Part shown: piece by piece, positions 31,028 to 41,435 of the stretch
Layout: each line of letters opens with the position of its first letter
Numbering within the stretch: the first letter of the stretch is position 1
Source of the DNA: Nesterenkonia haasae
Lineage (GTDB): Bacteria > Actinomycetota > Actinomycetes > Actinomycetales > Micrococcaceae
DNA: 64,000 bases
Assembly (NCBI RefSeq): GCF_010119385.1
Contig: NZ_VFIE01000017.1
Span: 523,122-587,121 of the forward strand
Reading direction: 5' to 3'
Position numbers and translations under genes: made by a program
Notes under the pieces: model-generated
The model's input: only the letters and a program-made list of their open reading frames with translations
Told to the model about the DNA's origin: nothing
The model's database searches: none

Positions 31028-31429
31028 TCAGTGGGCGTAGGTTTTGCGGTTTCCTTCCATGACCCAACCGGTCACGAAAAACACAGCCGGAATGCATGCC
31101 AGCAGGAAGACCCACCAATCGATGGCAAGACCAAAGAACAAGAAGGCCAAACTGAAACCCAGACCCAGGGGCCACCAGCTCCACGGGAAGAACTGGCCAT
31201 AGTTTCCGGCCATGTCCGCGACTTCCCCCTCAGGGTTGTCGCTGTCCATAGTGCCATGGTGCTTATTGGCAGACCTCAGGTACCACCAGAGCATGAAACC
31301 GAGACCAGCTGTGAGCAGCAGCAGGGGGAAACCTGCGAGTTCGCCGAAGCCCGTCACGAATCCGTAGATGAAAGCGACGACGAGGCAGAAAAGGCCGATT
31401 CCACCAAAAATGACGATGTTGGTCTTCAT
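31028..31429 (-). CDS. ctaF: Cytochrome c oxidase subunit IV (actinobacterial type)
   Basis: Small membrane subunit of the actinobacterial aa3 oxidase. The 133-residue protein has four hydrophobic segments: two before and two after an acidic loop (about residues 55-75). The stop of ctaD and start of ctaF share a base, so the pair is coupled. Confidence 0.93.
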   Translation of the reverse strand: MKTNIVIFGGIGLFCLVVAFIYGFVTGFGELAGFPLLLLTAGLGFMLWWYLRSANKHHGTMDSDNPEGEVADMAGNYGQFFPWSWWPLGLGFSLAFLFFGLAIDWWVFLLACIPAVFFVTGWVMEGNRKTYAH

Positions 31430-33153
31430 CAGATACCCGCCTTATCTTTCTGGTCAGCAGGTCCAAATACCTTGCCGGCCGGAGTGCTGACACTGTGCCG
31501 GTCGGACAGCTCGGGGTGGTGCAGATCCAATGCCGGACGCTCGGACCGAATCCGGGGCAGGGAGTAGAAATTGTGCCGTGGCGGGGGGCAGCTCGTCGCC
31601 CACTCCAAAGATCCGCCGAAGCCCCACGGGTCATCCACCAGGACTTTCTTGCCCTTACGGTGAGTGATCCACACGTTCCAGAAGAACGGGATGAGGGAGG
31701 CCCCCAACAGCATGGAGAACACTGTGGAGAACTGGTTCATGGCAGTGAAGCCGTCTTCCACCATGTAGTCGGCGTAGCGTCTCGGCATGCCCATGACTCC
31801 GAGCCAGTGCTGGACCATGAAAGTGCCGTGGAACCCGACGAACAGCATCCAGAAGTTGATCTTACCGAGCCGTTCATTGAGCATCTTGCCGGTCCACTTA
31901 GGCCACCAGAAGTAGAAGCCTGCGAACATCGCGAAGACCACAGTGCCGAAGACAACGTAATGGAAGTGAGCCACCACGAAGTAGGTGTCTGAGAGGTGGA
32001 AGTCCAATGGCGGTGAGGCCAAGATGATGCCGGTCAGACCACCGAAGAGGAAGGTCACCAAGAACCCTAGGCTCCACAACATCGGTGTTTCGAACGTGAT
32101 CGAGCCTCGCCACATCGTTCCGATCCAGTTGAAGAACTTCACACCGGTGGGTACCGCGATCAGCATGGTCATCAGGGCGAAGAACGGAAGCATCACTGCA
32201 CCGGTGACGTACATGTGGTGCGCCCAGACGGTGACCGACAGCGCAGCGATCGCGATAGTCGCGTAGACCAGGCCCTTATATCCGAAGATCGGTTTCCGGC
32301 TGAAGACCGGCAGGATCTCGGAGATGATGCCGAAGAACGGAAGGGCGATGATGTACACCTCTGGGTGTCCGAAGAACCAGAAGAGGTGCTGCCACAAGAT
32401 GGCGCCACCGGATTCCGGATCAAAGATATGACCGCCGAAACGTCGGTCCAAGCCCAGGCCGAACAGAGCAGCCGCCAGTGGAGGGAACGCCATGAGCACG
32501 AGGATGGAGGTGACCAGCGTGTTCCAGGTGAAGATTGGCATCCGCCACATAGTCATACCAGGAGCGCGCATGCAGATGATGGTGGTGATGAAGTTGACAC
32601 CACCCGCAATAGTGCCGAACCCGGTCAGTGCCAGGCCGAAGACCCATAGGTCACCACCAACTCCCGGAGAGTACGTGGTGTCCGACAGCGGGGCGTAGGC
32701 AAACCAGCCGAATGATGCAGCACCCTGAGGTGTCAGGAAGCCCGCTACGGCGACGGCAGATCCGAAGAGGAAGAGCCAGAAGGCCAGCGCGTTCAAGCGT
32801 GGGAACGCCACATCCGGCGCGCCGATCTGCAGCGGCATAATGACGTTTGCGAAACCTGCGAACAGAGGCGTGGCGAACATCAGCAACATGACGGTGCCGT
32901 GCATGGTGAACAGCTGATTGTACTGTTCCTTAGTCTGCAGGAACTGCATCCCGGGTTCGAAGAGTTCGGCGCGGATAATGAGCGCCATCACCCCACCGAC
33001 ACAGAAGAACAGGAACGACGCGATCAGGTACATGTACCCGATGGTCTTGTGGTCGGTGGTCGTCAACCAACTGACCACGATCTTTCCCTTAGAAACCGGA
33101 ACGGACCGCGAAACCTCGCGCGGGTCATCGGAAGAATATTCCATGGTGGTCAT
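31429..33153 (-). CDS. ctaD: Cytochrome c oxidase subunit I
   Basis: Catalytic subunit holding haem a and the haem a3-CuB site where oxygen is reduced. The 574-residue protein has 12 membrane helices, haem a ligand histidine in [12 protein letters not shown], the CuB His-Tyr pair in [11 protein letters not shown], and the two CuB histidines in WAHHMY; these support an A-type proton-pumping oxidase. It lies between ctaC (two bases) and ctaF. Confidence 0.98.
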   Translation of the reverse strand: MTTMEYSSDDPREVSRSVPVSKGKIVVSWLTTTDHKTIGYMYLIASFLFFCVGGVMALIIRAELFEPGMQFLQTKEQYNQLFTMHGTVMLLMFATPLFAGFANVIMPLQIGAPDVAFPRLNALAFWLFLFGSAVAVAGFLTPQGAASFGWFAYAPLSDTTYSPGVGGDLWVFGLALTGFGTIAGGVNFITTIICMRAPGMTMWRMPIFTWNTLVTSILVLMAFPPLAAALFGLGLDRRFGGHIFDPESGGAILWQHLFWFFGHPEVYIIALPFFGIISEILPVFSRKPIFGYKGLVYATIAIAALSVTVWAHHMYVTGAVMLPFFALMTMLIAVPTGVKFFNWIGTMWRGSITFETPMLWSLGFLVTFLFGGLTGIILASPPLDFHLSDTYFVVAHFHYVVFGTVVFAMFAGFYFWWPKWTGKMLNERLGKINFWMLFVGFHGTFMVQHWLGVMGMPRRYADYMVEDGFTAMNQFSTVFSMLLGASLIPFFWNVWITHRKGKKVLVDDPWGFGGSLEWATSCPPPRHNFYSLPRIRSERPALDLHHPELSDRHSVSTPAGKVFGPADQKDKAGI

Positions 33154-33155
33154 GA

Positions 33156-34049
33156 TTAGTCGTCCCCTCCGGTCAGAACGTCGGAGTCGTGAAGGTTGAC
33201 GTTGCGGTTGTACTCATCACCCAGGTGGCCCTCTTCAAGACCATCGAGATAATTGGTGAATTCATCTTCCTCGACCACTGCAACGTTGAACAGCATCTCT
33301 GAGTGGTACTCACCGCAGAGCTCAGCACATTTGCCGTCGAAGACTCCGGTTTCCTGCGGATTCAGGTAAATGTATGTGGTGCGACCCGGGACCATATCGC
33401 GCTTCTGCAGGAAGGCAGGGACCCAGAACGAGTGGATCACATCGCGTGATTTCAACTCGAAGGTGATGTCGTGGTCGACCGGTAGGTAGATGGTCGGCAG
33501 TGTCTCCTGAACGCCTTCCTCGCCTGTGAGGTGGGCTTGGACACCGGTGTCATAGACCTCGTAGTCAGTGCCGTCGGCGGAGGTGTATGTGTAGTTCCAG
33601 TCCCAGGACCACTGCTTGCCGTAGACCTCAATGGTCATATCAGGGTCTTCGTAAGGCTCATCGATAGAGCGCTGGACCTGGTCCGTGTAGAAGAAGAACA
33701 CCGCCACCATCACCAACGGCACGAGGGTGTACATGATCTCCAGCGGGATGTTGTAGGCCAGCTGACGGGGGTATCCGGTTTCGCCCTTACGGCGACGGTA
33801 CGCCACCATGCACCAGAGCATGAGCCCCCAGGTCAGGACGCCAACAGCAAGTGCGGCGATCCACGAATTGACCCAGAGATCGGTCACCTCCGCAGTGTTG
33901 GACGTGGTGTCGCGGTTACCGGGCAACCAGCCACGGCGTGCAGGGTGATCCTCTGCACATGCGGTGAGCACCAGGAGTGCCACACCGGCCAGGGCCAGCG
34001 ACTTCGCCGTGCGGCTGAAGCTGCCGGTTTGTTTCTGCGAAGAACTCAC
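33156..34049 (-). CDS. ctaC: Cytochrome c oxidase subunit II
   Basis: Receives electrons at the CuA centre. The 297-residue protein has a lipoprotein-like signal ending LLVLTAC (Cys about residue 31), two membrane helices (about 60-82, 104-122) and the outer cupredoxin domain with the CuA motif [12 protein letters not shown] and the upstream [10 protein letters not shown] segment. First gene of ctaC-ctaD-ctaF. Confidence 0.97.
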   Translation of the reverse strand: MSSSQKQTGSFSRTAKSLALAGVALLVLTACAEDHPARRGWLPGNRDTTSNTAEVTDLWVNSWIAALAVGVLTWGLMLWCMVAYRRRKGETGYPRQLAYNIPLEIMYTLVPLVMVAVFFFYTDQVQRSIDEPYEDPDMTIEVYGKQWSWDWNYTYTSADGTDYEVYDTGVQAHLTGEEGVQETLPTIYLPVDHDITFELKSRDVIHSFWVPAFLQKRDMVPGRTTYIYLNPQETGVFDGKCAELCGEYHSEMLFNVAVVEEDEFTNYLDGLEEGHLGDEYNRNVNLHDSDVLTGGDD

Positions 34050-34160
34050 AGACGGCCCTTCCTCTTTCAGTTGTGTGCGAGTGAATCGCGCACTATCACT
34101 TGGGTCTCAACCACCGCTGTGAAGGCAGTGATCAGCGACATCTTTACGCTGAAGATAAGA

Positions 34161-34176
34161 CTACTACGACTTGTAG
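34161..34176. repeat. Small palindrome upstream of ctaC
   Basis: CTAC-N8-GTAG lies about 110 bases before the ctaC start. The same CTAC-N8-GTAG layout recurs inside the larger palindrome at 34263-34284. It could be an operator; no regulator is identified. Confidence 0.3.
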
Positions 34177-34222
34177 AGGGAGCGCTGGACCAAGACACTC
34201 CGCCAAGTCGGCTTGTCACGCA

Positions 34223-34255
34223 GAAACCCGCGCCCCTCCGGGGAACGCGGGTTTC
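34223..34255 (-). terminator. Hairpin terminator downstream of erpA
   Basis: Ten-base perfect arms GAAACCCGCG (34223-34232) and its complement (34246-34255), with an inner CCCC-TCC-GGGG helix. It lies between the erpA stop and the ctaC promoter region. The stem is strong but no T-run follows on the minus strand. Confidence 0.7.
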
Positions 34256-34262
34256 AATGTGA

Positions 34263-34284
34263 CTTCTACATTACGTAGTAGAAG
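34263..34284. repeat. Palindrome after erpA
   Basis: CTTCTAC-N8-GTAGAAG, seven-base perfect arms, nine bases beyond the erpA stop and just before the larger hairpin. It may add to termination or serve as a binding site. Confidence 0.45.
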
Positions 34285-34293
34285 ACAGCTGCT

Positions 34294-34698
34294 TTAGTGG
34301 AACGAGTCACCGCAGGCGCATGAGCCACCGGCATTGGGGTTATCAATCGTGAACCCCTGCTTGGAGATGGAGTCCTCAAAGTCGATCGAAGCGCCTTCCA
34401 GGTAGGGGACGCTCATTTTGTCGACCACAACTTCCACTCCGTCAAACTCGCGCAGGGCGTCCCCGTCGAGGGTGCGTTCATCGAAGTACAGTTGGTAAAT
34501 AAGACCGCTGCAACCGCCCGGCTGGACAGCGACTCGGAGTCGCAGATCGGTCCGCCCTTCCTGCTCCAGCAGAGACTTCACCTTCTGGCTGGCAGTCTCG
34601 GAAAGCTCGACTTGGTGGGGGGTGAAACCCTCAACCTCTGAGCCGCGGACATCAGCAGCGTGGCTGGTCTCAGTTGTTTCCGGTGTGGCAGTGCTCAT
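34294..34698 (-). CDS. erpA: Iron-sulfur cluster insertion/carrier protein (A-type)
   Basis: A-type carrier that binds and passes on Fe-S clusters. The 134-residue protein ends in a HesB-like domain with its three cysteines: GGCSGLIYQ and the C-terminal SCACGDSF. An N-terminal extension of about 30 residues precedes the domain. It is separated from the aa3 oxidase genes by a terminator but lies in the usual place near ctaC. Confidence 0.94.
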   Translation of the reverse strand: MSTATPETTETSHAADVRGSEVEGFTPHQVELSETASQKVKSLLEQEGRTDLRLRVAVQPGGCSGLIYQLYFDERTLDGDALREFDGVEVVVDKMSVPYLEGASIDFEDSISKQGFTIDNPNAGGSCACGDSFH

Positions 34699-34794
34699 TT
34701 TCTCCCCTTACATCATGGTCTACGGCCAGTGCCTCTTGCACAGTACCAACGTCCAGTCCCCATGGGTCATTCCCGCAGGGCTCCGATCCCCCAG

Positions 34795-34800
34795 TACACT
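34795..34800 (+). promoter_or_regulatory. -10 element of the DUF3043 gene (leaderless)
   Basis: TACACT ends six bases before GTG 34807, so the transcript should begin at the start codon. No separate ribosome site is visible. Confidence 0.5.
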
Positions 34801-34806
34801 GATGAG

Positions 34807-35427
34807 GTGCTTGGTTTCAGGAAGAAGAGTCAGACGGACAATGCGGCCCAAGAGGCTGCCGCCGCCCGCGAAGCAGAAGAGGCCGCAGCTGCCCAGCGGA
34901 AACGGACGCCCGAAAGAAAGGGTGTACCGACGCCCAAGCGGCGAGACCAGGAGGCTGCCCGCCGTCGACCCCTGGTGCACAACGACCGCAAAGCAGCCCG
35001 TGCTTCCCAGCGCAAAGCTATTCAGGAACAGCGGGCCAAAATGCGTCAGGCAATGGAGACCGGCGAGGAGAAGTACCTGCCCGCTCGTGACCGGGGCCCC
35101 CAGAAACGCTGGATCCGCGACTACGTTGACGCCCGGCACGGAGTCGGCGAATGGTTATTGGTTCTGGTGCTGGTGTTCCTCTTTGCGTCATTCCTTCTCA
35201 CTGACGAGACCCGCGCCCTGACCTCTTACCTACTGTTCGTGCTGATGCTTGCTGTCTTCACAGAGTTGTTCTGGGTCGGGCACAAAACGCGCAAGGGCCT
35301 GGAAGCTAAGTTCGGTGTCGGGAATATGGAGAAAGGCTCCCGCTTCTACGCCGCTATGCGGGCTTTGCAGATGCGCCGTCTGCGGCTGCCGAAGCCCATG
35401 GTCAACCGTGGAGAGTTTCCCAGTTAG
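34807..35427 (+). CDS. DUF3043 family membrane protein
   Basis: Function unknown. The start is placed at GTG 34807 (MLGFRKKSQ), which gives 206 residues and matches the family; the frame runs upstream to 34660 but overlaps erpA. Residues 1-110 are a charged cytoplasmic part with KRRDQEAARRRPLVHNDRK and an Ala/Glu coiled stretch. Two membrane helices lie near residues 118-137 and 143-162, followed by a basic tail. Convergent with pyrD. Confidence 0.88.
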   Translation: MLGFRKKSQTDNAAQEAAAAREAEEAAAAQRKRTPERKGVPTPKRRDQEAARRRPLVHNDRKAARASQRKAIQEQRAKMRQAMETGEEKYLPARDRGPQKRWIRDYVDARHGVGEWLLVLVLVFLFASFLLTDETRALTSYLLFVLMLAVFTELFWVGHKTRKGLEAKFGVGNMEKGSRFYAAMRALQMRRLRLPKPMVNRGEFPS

Positions 35428-35460
35428 ACGGCGCTGACCACGCTCAGAGAGTGCAGGCTT

Positions 35461-36552
35461 TCAGCCCACCTTTGAGCCACGCAGCGCGCGCAACCCCTGG
35501 TTGATGTGCCGAGCCCACAGCGGGCCTTCGTACACAAAGCCTGTGTAGCCCTGAACCAGCGTCGCTCCGAGCCGGAGCCTCTCTTCTACGTCTGCTGCAG
35601 TCACCACACCGCCGACAGAAATCACAGTGACCCCCTCCGGCAGTCGATCGCGCAGCCGAACGAGGACCTCCTTGGATCTCTCAACGAGAACGGGCCCGCT
35701 GAGACCTCCTCCCCCAGCTTTCGACACGGCATCCTCCGGGCTCAGCAGTCCGCTCCGAGAGATAGTCGTGTTGGTAGCTATGATGCCGTCTAGACCCATC
35801 TCAGTAACCAAATCAGCGACGGCGTCGACATCGGCGTCGGCAAGATCAGGGGCGATCTTGACCAGCAGCGGCACGTGACGCCCTGCGGCGGCGTCGGACT
35901 CCTCACCCACCGCCCGCAGAAGAGGACGCAGCGCCTCAATGTCCTGCAACTGCCGAAGCCCGGGCGTATTGGGCGAAGAGACGTTGACCACCAGATAGTC
36001 GGCCACCGGCGCAAGAGCGCTGGCTGAGAGCAGGTAGTCATCCACAGCACCTTCAAGGGGCACGATCTTGGTCTTTCCGATGTTCACCCCAACAATGGGC
36101 GCATGCCGTCCTGCACGCTTGAGCCGAGCGATGTTCCGGGTCGTCCGCTCCAGACGCTGACGCACTGTTGCGGCGCCGTCGTTGTTGAACCCCATTCGGT
36201 TCACCAGGGCCGAATCCTTCACCAGGCGAACGAGCCGAGGTTTGGGGTTTCCCGGCTGGGCCTGCGCGGTGATGGTGCCGACTTCTATGTGTCCGAACCC
36301 CAGCGACGCCAGCGGCAACACAGACGAGGCTCCCTTGTCGAACCCTGCGGCGAGTCCGAAGGGTGAGGGAAATGTCATACCCAACGCCGCTGTCCTCAGA
36401 GCTGGATCCGGCGCGGTGAGCTTCTCCAGAACCCGCCCAACTCCGAGCTGGTGTGCGAGTCGGAGGCCGGTGACCACCAAGTGGTGAGCTTGTTCAGGGT
36501 CCATTCGGGACAACACTGTGCGGAATGCGAACTGATACATGGGAACCGGCAT
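35461..36552 (-). CDS. pyrD: Dihydroorotate dehydrogenase (quinone), class 2
   Basis: Oxidises dihydroorotate to orotate at the membrane, passing electrons to menaquinone. The 363-residue protein has the N-terminal helical extension of class 2 enzymes (about residues 1-40), GLAAGFDKGA, the VNVSSPNTPGLRQLQ segment with the catalytic serine, and VGGVVTAADVEERLRLGA at the FMN phosphate. It stands outside the pyr operon, 25 kb away, and completes that pathway. Confidence 0.97.
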   Translation of the reverse strand: MPVPMYQFAFRTVLSRMDPEQAHHLVVTGLRLAHQLGVGRVLEKLTAPDPALRTAALGMTFPSPFGLAAGFDKGASSVLPLASLGFGHIEVGTITAQAQPGNPKPRLVRLVKDSALVNRMGFNNDGAATVRQRLERTTRNIARLKRAGRHAPIVGVNIGKTKIVPLEGAVDDYLLSASALAPVADYLVVNVSSPNTPGLRQLQDIEALRPLLRAVGEESDAAAGRHVPLLVKIAPDLADADVDAVADLVTEMGLDGIIATNTTISRSGLLSPEDAVSKAGGGGLSGPVLVERSKEVLVRLRDRLPEGVTVISVGGVVTAADVEERLRLGATLVQGYTGFVYEGPLWARHINQGLRALRGSKVG

Positions 36553-36599
36553 GCCTCAGATCCTATCGCCCACTCAGCTGGTGCTCAGCCTCGCTTGGC

Positions 36600-36605
36600 T
36601 AGACT
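36600..36605 (+). promoter_or_regulatory. Candidate -10 element of the alpha/beta hydrolase gene
   Basis: TAGACT ends eight bases before ATG 36614, in the divergent gap with pyrD. This suggests a leaderless or nearly leaderless transcript. Confidence 0.35.
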
Positions 36606-36613
36606 TTTCTCCT

Positions 36614-37678
36614 ATGACGGTTGAGCACGAGCGCAGAATCCCCGAGTCCGGTGAGGATACCGGCACCACAGCGCGGCGAGAACTCAATGACTTGGGGCAG
36701 GAGCTGCTCACCGACTCCGCACCGAACGAGTGGGTCGAGGACTATCTGCCGGGCTGCTCGCGGATGACACTGCCCCTCGGGGAGGATTTCGAAGGCACTG
36801 TCAGCGCCACCCTGGTGCGCTGCGAAGAAGAGCCAGAACCAGGTTCAACCCTGCCTCCTGTGCTGCAGCTCCATGGATGGACAGATTACTTCTATAACCT
36901 GCCGATGGCTTACCAGTGGATCGGACGTGGGCACCGCTTTTACGCGCTAGACCTGCGCAAGTACGGTCGGAGCCTGCGCGAGCACCAGACACCTGGCCAT
37001 ATTGAAGACCTCAGCGAATATGACGCCGAGATCAACGCGGCGTGCGCTGTGATCGCAGACGAGAACCCTGAAGCCCCGGCACCGGTGATCAATGCCCACT
37101 CCACTGGAGGACTTGTGGCCGCGCTCTGGGCCGAACGTCATCCGGACGGAGTCTCGGCGCTGGTGCTCAACTCTCCATGGTTGGAGCTGCCCGGTCACTC
37201 CCCCGCCCGGGCGGCCGCAGAAGGAATCGTCACCCCACTGAACCGGGTCAACCCGACTGCGGAGCTGAAAGTGCCCCGGCCGGAGAACTACTGGCAGTCG
37301 ATGTCATCGCAGGCCCATGGTGAATGGGAGCTCCACCCGCTCTGGCGGCCGCGCGCGTCCTTCCCCATGACCATGGGCTGGTTGAAAGCAGTCTTCGCCG
37401 GTCACCGGCGAGTGCGCCAAGGCCTGCAGCTGGACACCCCAGTTCTTGTGCTGCTCGCTGAGAAGTCGGCCTTCCGGACACAGTGGAGCGAGCAGTTCCA
37501 GGAAAACGACAGCGTATTGGACGTCGAGCTGCTGGCACGGCGTTCACACAAGCTCAGCCGCAGAGTCACGATCGTGCGGATTCCGCGCGCCATGCATGAC
37601 GTGTTCGCCTCCCCAGAGGAGGTTCGCCTGTCGGCCTTCCAGGAGGCGTCGCGGTGGTTGCGCGGGTACGTGGAGTGA
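36614..37678 (+). CDS. Alpha/beta hydrolase (serine hydrolase, lysophospholipase-like)
   Basis: Substrate unknown. The core fold begins at about residue 80: LQLHGWTDYFYN (oxyanion region), then the nucleophile in INAHSTGGLVAALWAE (Ser in AHSTGG, a variant of GHSxGG), and the catalytic His in IPRAMHDVFAS near the C-terminus. The start at ATG 36614 gives 354 residues and avoids overlap with pyrD; starts at 36539 or 36551 are possible. No signal peptide is seen, so it is probably cytoplasmic. Its stop is four bases from that of uppS. Confidence 0.87.
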   Translation: MTVEHERRIPESGEDTGTTARRELNDLGQELLTDSAPNEWVEDYLPGCSRMTLPLGEDFEGTVSATLVRCEEEPEPGSTLPPVLQLHGWTDYFYNLPMAYQWIGRGHRFYALDLRKYGRSLREHQTPGHIEDLSEYDAEINAACAVIADENPEAPAPVINAHSTGGLVAALWAERHPDGVSALVLNSPWLELPGHSPARAAAEGIVTPLNRVNPTAELKVPRPENYWQSMSSQAHGEWELHPLWRPRASFPMTMGWLKAVFAGHRRVRQGLQLDTPVLVLLAEKSAFRTQWSEQFQENDSVLDVELLARRSHKLSRRVTIVRIPRAMHDVFASPEEVRLSAFQEASRWLRGYVE

Positions 37679-37682
37679 ATGC

Positions 37683-38501
37683 TCAGGAGTCGCGAATCTT
37701 ATCCACTGCGGCGCCATACCGCCTATCGCGTTGCGCATAAGCCTCTATAGCCTTCCAGAGTGTGGTGCGGTCCACGTCGGGCCAGAGCGTGTCCATGAAC
37801 ACGAACTCAGCATAGGCTGACTGCCACAGCAGGAAATTACTCAGCCGCTGCTCCCCCGATGAGCGGAGGAAGAGATCGACATCCGGCACATTGGGCTGTT
37901 GGAGGTGAGCGGTGATGGTGGACTCGCGGATGCGCTGCGGGTCGATATCCCCGGCCGCCGCGCGCTCAGCGATCCGGCGGACGGCGTCAGTGATTTCCGC
38001 CCGCCCCCCATAGTTCACGCACATGGTGAGGGTCACCCGTGTGTTGTTTCTGGTCAGTTCCTCGGCCGCTTGGAGTTCCTTGATGACCGAACGCCAGAGT
38101 TTGGGCCGCCTGCCGTTCCACCGGATCTGGACTCCCCAGGAGTTGAGCACATCGCGTTGCCGGCGCAGAACGTCACGGGAGTAACTCATGATGAACCGCA
38201 CTTCCTCGGGGGAACGTTTCCAGTTCTCCGTGGAGAACCCGTAGACGCTGACATGCTCGACGCCGGATTCTATCGCCCCTGCCATGACTTCCATCAGGCT
38301 GTGCTCGCCAGCACGGTGACCTTCAGTGCGCGGCAGGCCCCGCTGATTGGCCCAACGCCCATTGCCGTCCATCACTACAGCAACGTGTCGAGGAGTAAGC
38401 GCGGCGGGTAGCTTCGGCGCAGTCACACCGTCTGGGTGGGGCCAGGGGTCCTGGTAGCGGGCGGCGTCGCCCTTGGGTCGGCGGGGGTTCACAGAGTTCA
38501 T
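37683..38501 (-). CDS. uppS: Isoprenyl transferase (undecaprenyl diphosphate synthase family)
   Basis: Cis-prenyltransferase making polyprenyl diphosphate for cell-wall carriers. The 272-residue protein has [14 protein letters not shown] (catalytic Asp), the [11 protein letters not shown] motif, and the C-terminal [18 protein letters not shown] motif. Actinobacteria often have two such enzymes with different chain lengths; which product this one makes cannot be told from sequence alone. It follows recO by 21 bases. Confidence 0.95.
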   Translation of the reverse strand: MNSVNPRRPKGDAARYQDPWPHPDGVTAPKLPAALTPRHVAVVMDGNGRWANQRGLPRTEGHRAGEHSLMEVMAGAIESGVEHVSVYGFSTENWKRSPEEVRFIMSYSRDVLRRQRDVLNSWGVQIRWNGRRPKLWRSVIKELQAAEELTRNNTRVTLTMCVNYGGRAEITDAVRRIAERAAAGDIDPQRIRESTITAHLQQPNVPDVDLFLRSSGEQRLSNFLLWQSAYAEFVFMDTLWPDVDRTTLWKAIEAYAQRDRRYGAAVDKIRDS

Positions 38502-38522
38502 TGTGCCAGTCTTCGGGCACGC

Positions 38523-39284
38523 TCAGTGGGCGAAGGCCCTCAGGGAGGTCAGTCTGCGTTCAAGATGGTGTTGGGCGTAGTCAGTGACGACGCCCACTGC
38601 CTCATGACGGATATCGGGCGCCGCTTCACCTGTGGCCTTCCAGTGACCGTGCTGCAGGGCATGGAGGAGTTCCGCGGTTCCGGCAGGCAGAGTGCGTGTA
38701 CCTGGGGGGCGGCAGGCGGAGCAGACTGGCCCACCGGATCCGGCGTGGAATCCTGTGTGGGAACCAGGTTCTCCACAGTTGACGCACGCAGTCCACGTCA
38801 CGGCCCAGCCAGCCTCACTCAGTGAACGGAGCAGGTAGGAGCCTAGGACCAAGTCTGGGCTGTGCACTCCTCGGGCCAGGGCGGAATACGCCCCGTGGAG
38901 CAGATCGAACTGGGAGCGTTCGGCACTGTGGCCTGTGTCGGTCAGCCGCTCGGCAACCTCCGACATTGCTGAGGCCACGGTGTACTTGTCGTAGTCAGCC
39001 GCGATCATCGTGCCGTAGGAGCTGCGGCCCTGCGCCTGCGTGATGATGTCAAGATTCCGGCCGTGGACGAACTGGACATCAGCGACCATGAAGGGCTCCA
39101 GTGTGGCGCCAAACTTTGACGAGGTGCGGCGCACTCCCTTAGCGACTGCGCGCACTAGGCCGTTGAAGGCCGTGAGCACGGTGATGATCCGATCAGCCTC
39201 GCCCAGCTTTTGGGTGCGCAGCACGATGCCGATGTCTCGGTAGCTGCGAGAAGCGAAGGTGGAACCGGCCATAGGTCTCAGCAT
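38523..39284 (-). CDS. recO: DNA repair protein RecO
   Basis: Mediator of RecA loading in the RecFOR pathway. The OB-fold N-terminus has RTQKLGEADRIITVLT and KGVRRTSSKFGATLEPF; a zinc site of four cysteines follows (CVNCG and CSAC, about residues 160-185). I choose ATG 39284 (253 residues) because AGGTGG lies six bases upstream; ATG 39272, giving MAGSTFASRSY, is the alternative, while the longer frame to 39332 runs through the leuA-recO palindrome. Confidence 0.94.
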   Translation of the reverse strand: MLRPMAGSTFASRSYRDIGIVLRTQKLGEADRIITVLTAFNGLVRAVAKGVRRTSSKFGATLEPFMVADVQFVHGRNLDIITQAQGRSSYGTMIAADYDKYTVASAMSEVAERLTDTGHSAERSQFDLLHGAYSALARGVHSPDLVLGSYLLRSLSEAGWAVTWTACVNCGEPGSHTGFHAGSGGPVCSACRPPGTRTLPAGTAELLHALQHGHWKATGEAAPDIRHEAVGVVTDYAQHHLERRLTSLRAFAH

Positions 39285-39342
39285 ATGCCCCCACCTGCAG
39301 CCTGTGGCAGGATTCGCCTCCTGGCCGGTCACAGCCCACCTT

Positions 39343-39417
39343 TGGCACAGATGTCACATTTCACGCCTCTGGTCGGGAGAATGAGGTCCAGAGCGTGGTG
39401 AATTGGCATCTGTGCCA
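39343..39417. repeat. Long interrupted palindrome between leuA and recO
   Basis: Eleven-base perfect arms TGGCACAGATG (39343-39353) and CATCTGTGCCA (39407-39417) enclose further paired blocks: TTCAC with GTGAA and TCTGG with CCAGA, in nested order. The whole 75 bases can fold into one long imperfect hairpin. It may end the leuA transcript or be a remnant of a small non-autonomous element. Confidence 0.6.
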
Positions 39418-39441
39418 GCGCAGGCTGGTCTGGCTGCTGGG

Positions 39442-41199
<1,758 letters not shown>

Positions 41200-41222
41200 T
41201 CAGTCTTGGTGGCTGTGCGGTG

Positions 41223-41330
41223 AAGGCCGAGCGGGCCGGGTAAGATTCCGGGAAGTCTCCGCAGCGGGGATTCGGCCTTGAGAAGCTCTTGCCCGTGACT
41301 TAGCGCGGCGCAAGCACTTCCCCGCTGCGG
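41223..41330 (-). promoter_or_regulatory. leuA attenuator: competing hairpins
   Basis: Two mutually exclusive pairings are visible. Segment 41319-41330, inside the leader-peptide codons just after the leucine run, is perfectly complementary over 12 bases to 41259-41270. Segment 41272-41279 (TCGGCCTT on the plus strand) pairs perfectly with 41223-41230 to form a hairpin just before the leuA ribosome site. A ribosome held at the leucine codons would mask the first segment. No T-run follows, so control may act on translation or through Rho rather than an intrinsic terminator. Confidence 0.7.
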
Positions 41331-41380
41331 CGGAGAAGTAGTAGCTCTAGTAGCGCACGCTGCTGAATAGACTGCACCAT
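41300..41380 (-). CDS. leuA leader peptide
   Basis: A 26-codon reading frame from ATG 41380 to TAA 41300 encodes a peptide with Leu at codons 10, 11, 13, 14, 15, 16 and 23. The first six are CTA CTA, then CTA CTA CTT CTC; CTA is rare in GC-rich actinobacteria, which sharpens sensitivity to leucine supply. No ribosome site precedes the ATG; TAAATT and TATGTG lie just upstream, so the transcript may be leaderless. Leader-peptide attenuation of leuA is known in other actinobacteria; this instance is read from sequence. Confidence 0.78.
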   Translation of the reverse strand: MVQSIQQRALLELLLLRRSGEVLAPR

Positions 41381-41435
41381 TCGAATTTAGCACATATGAG
41401 AACGGCGCCGCCTCAGCGCTGCTTTTCTGCTCGCG

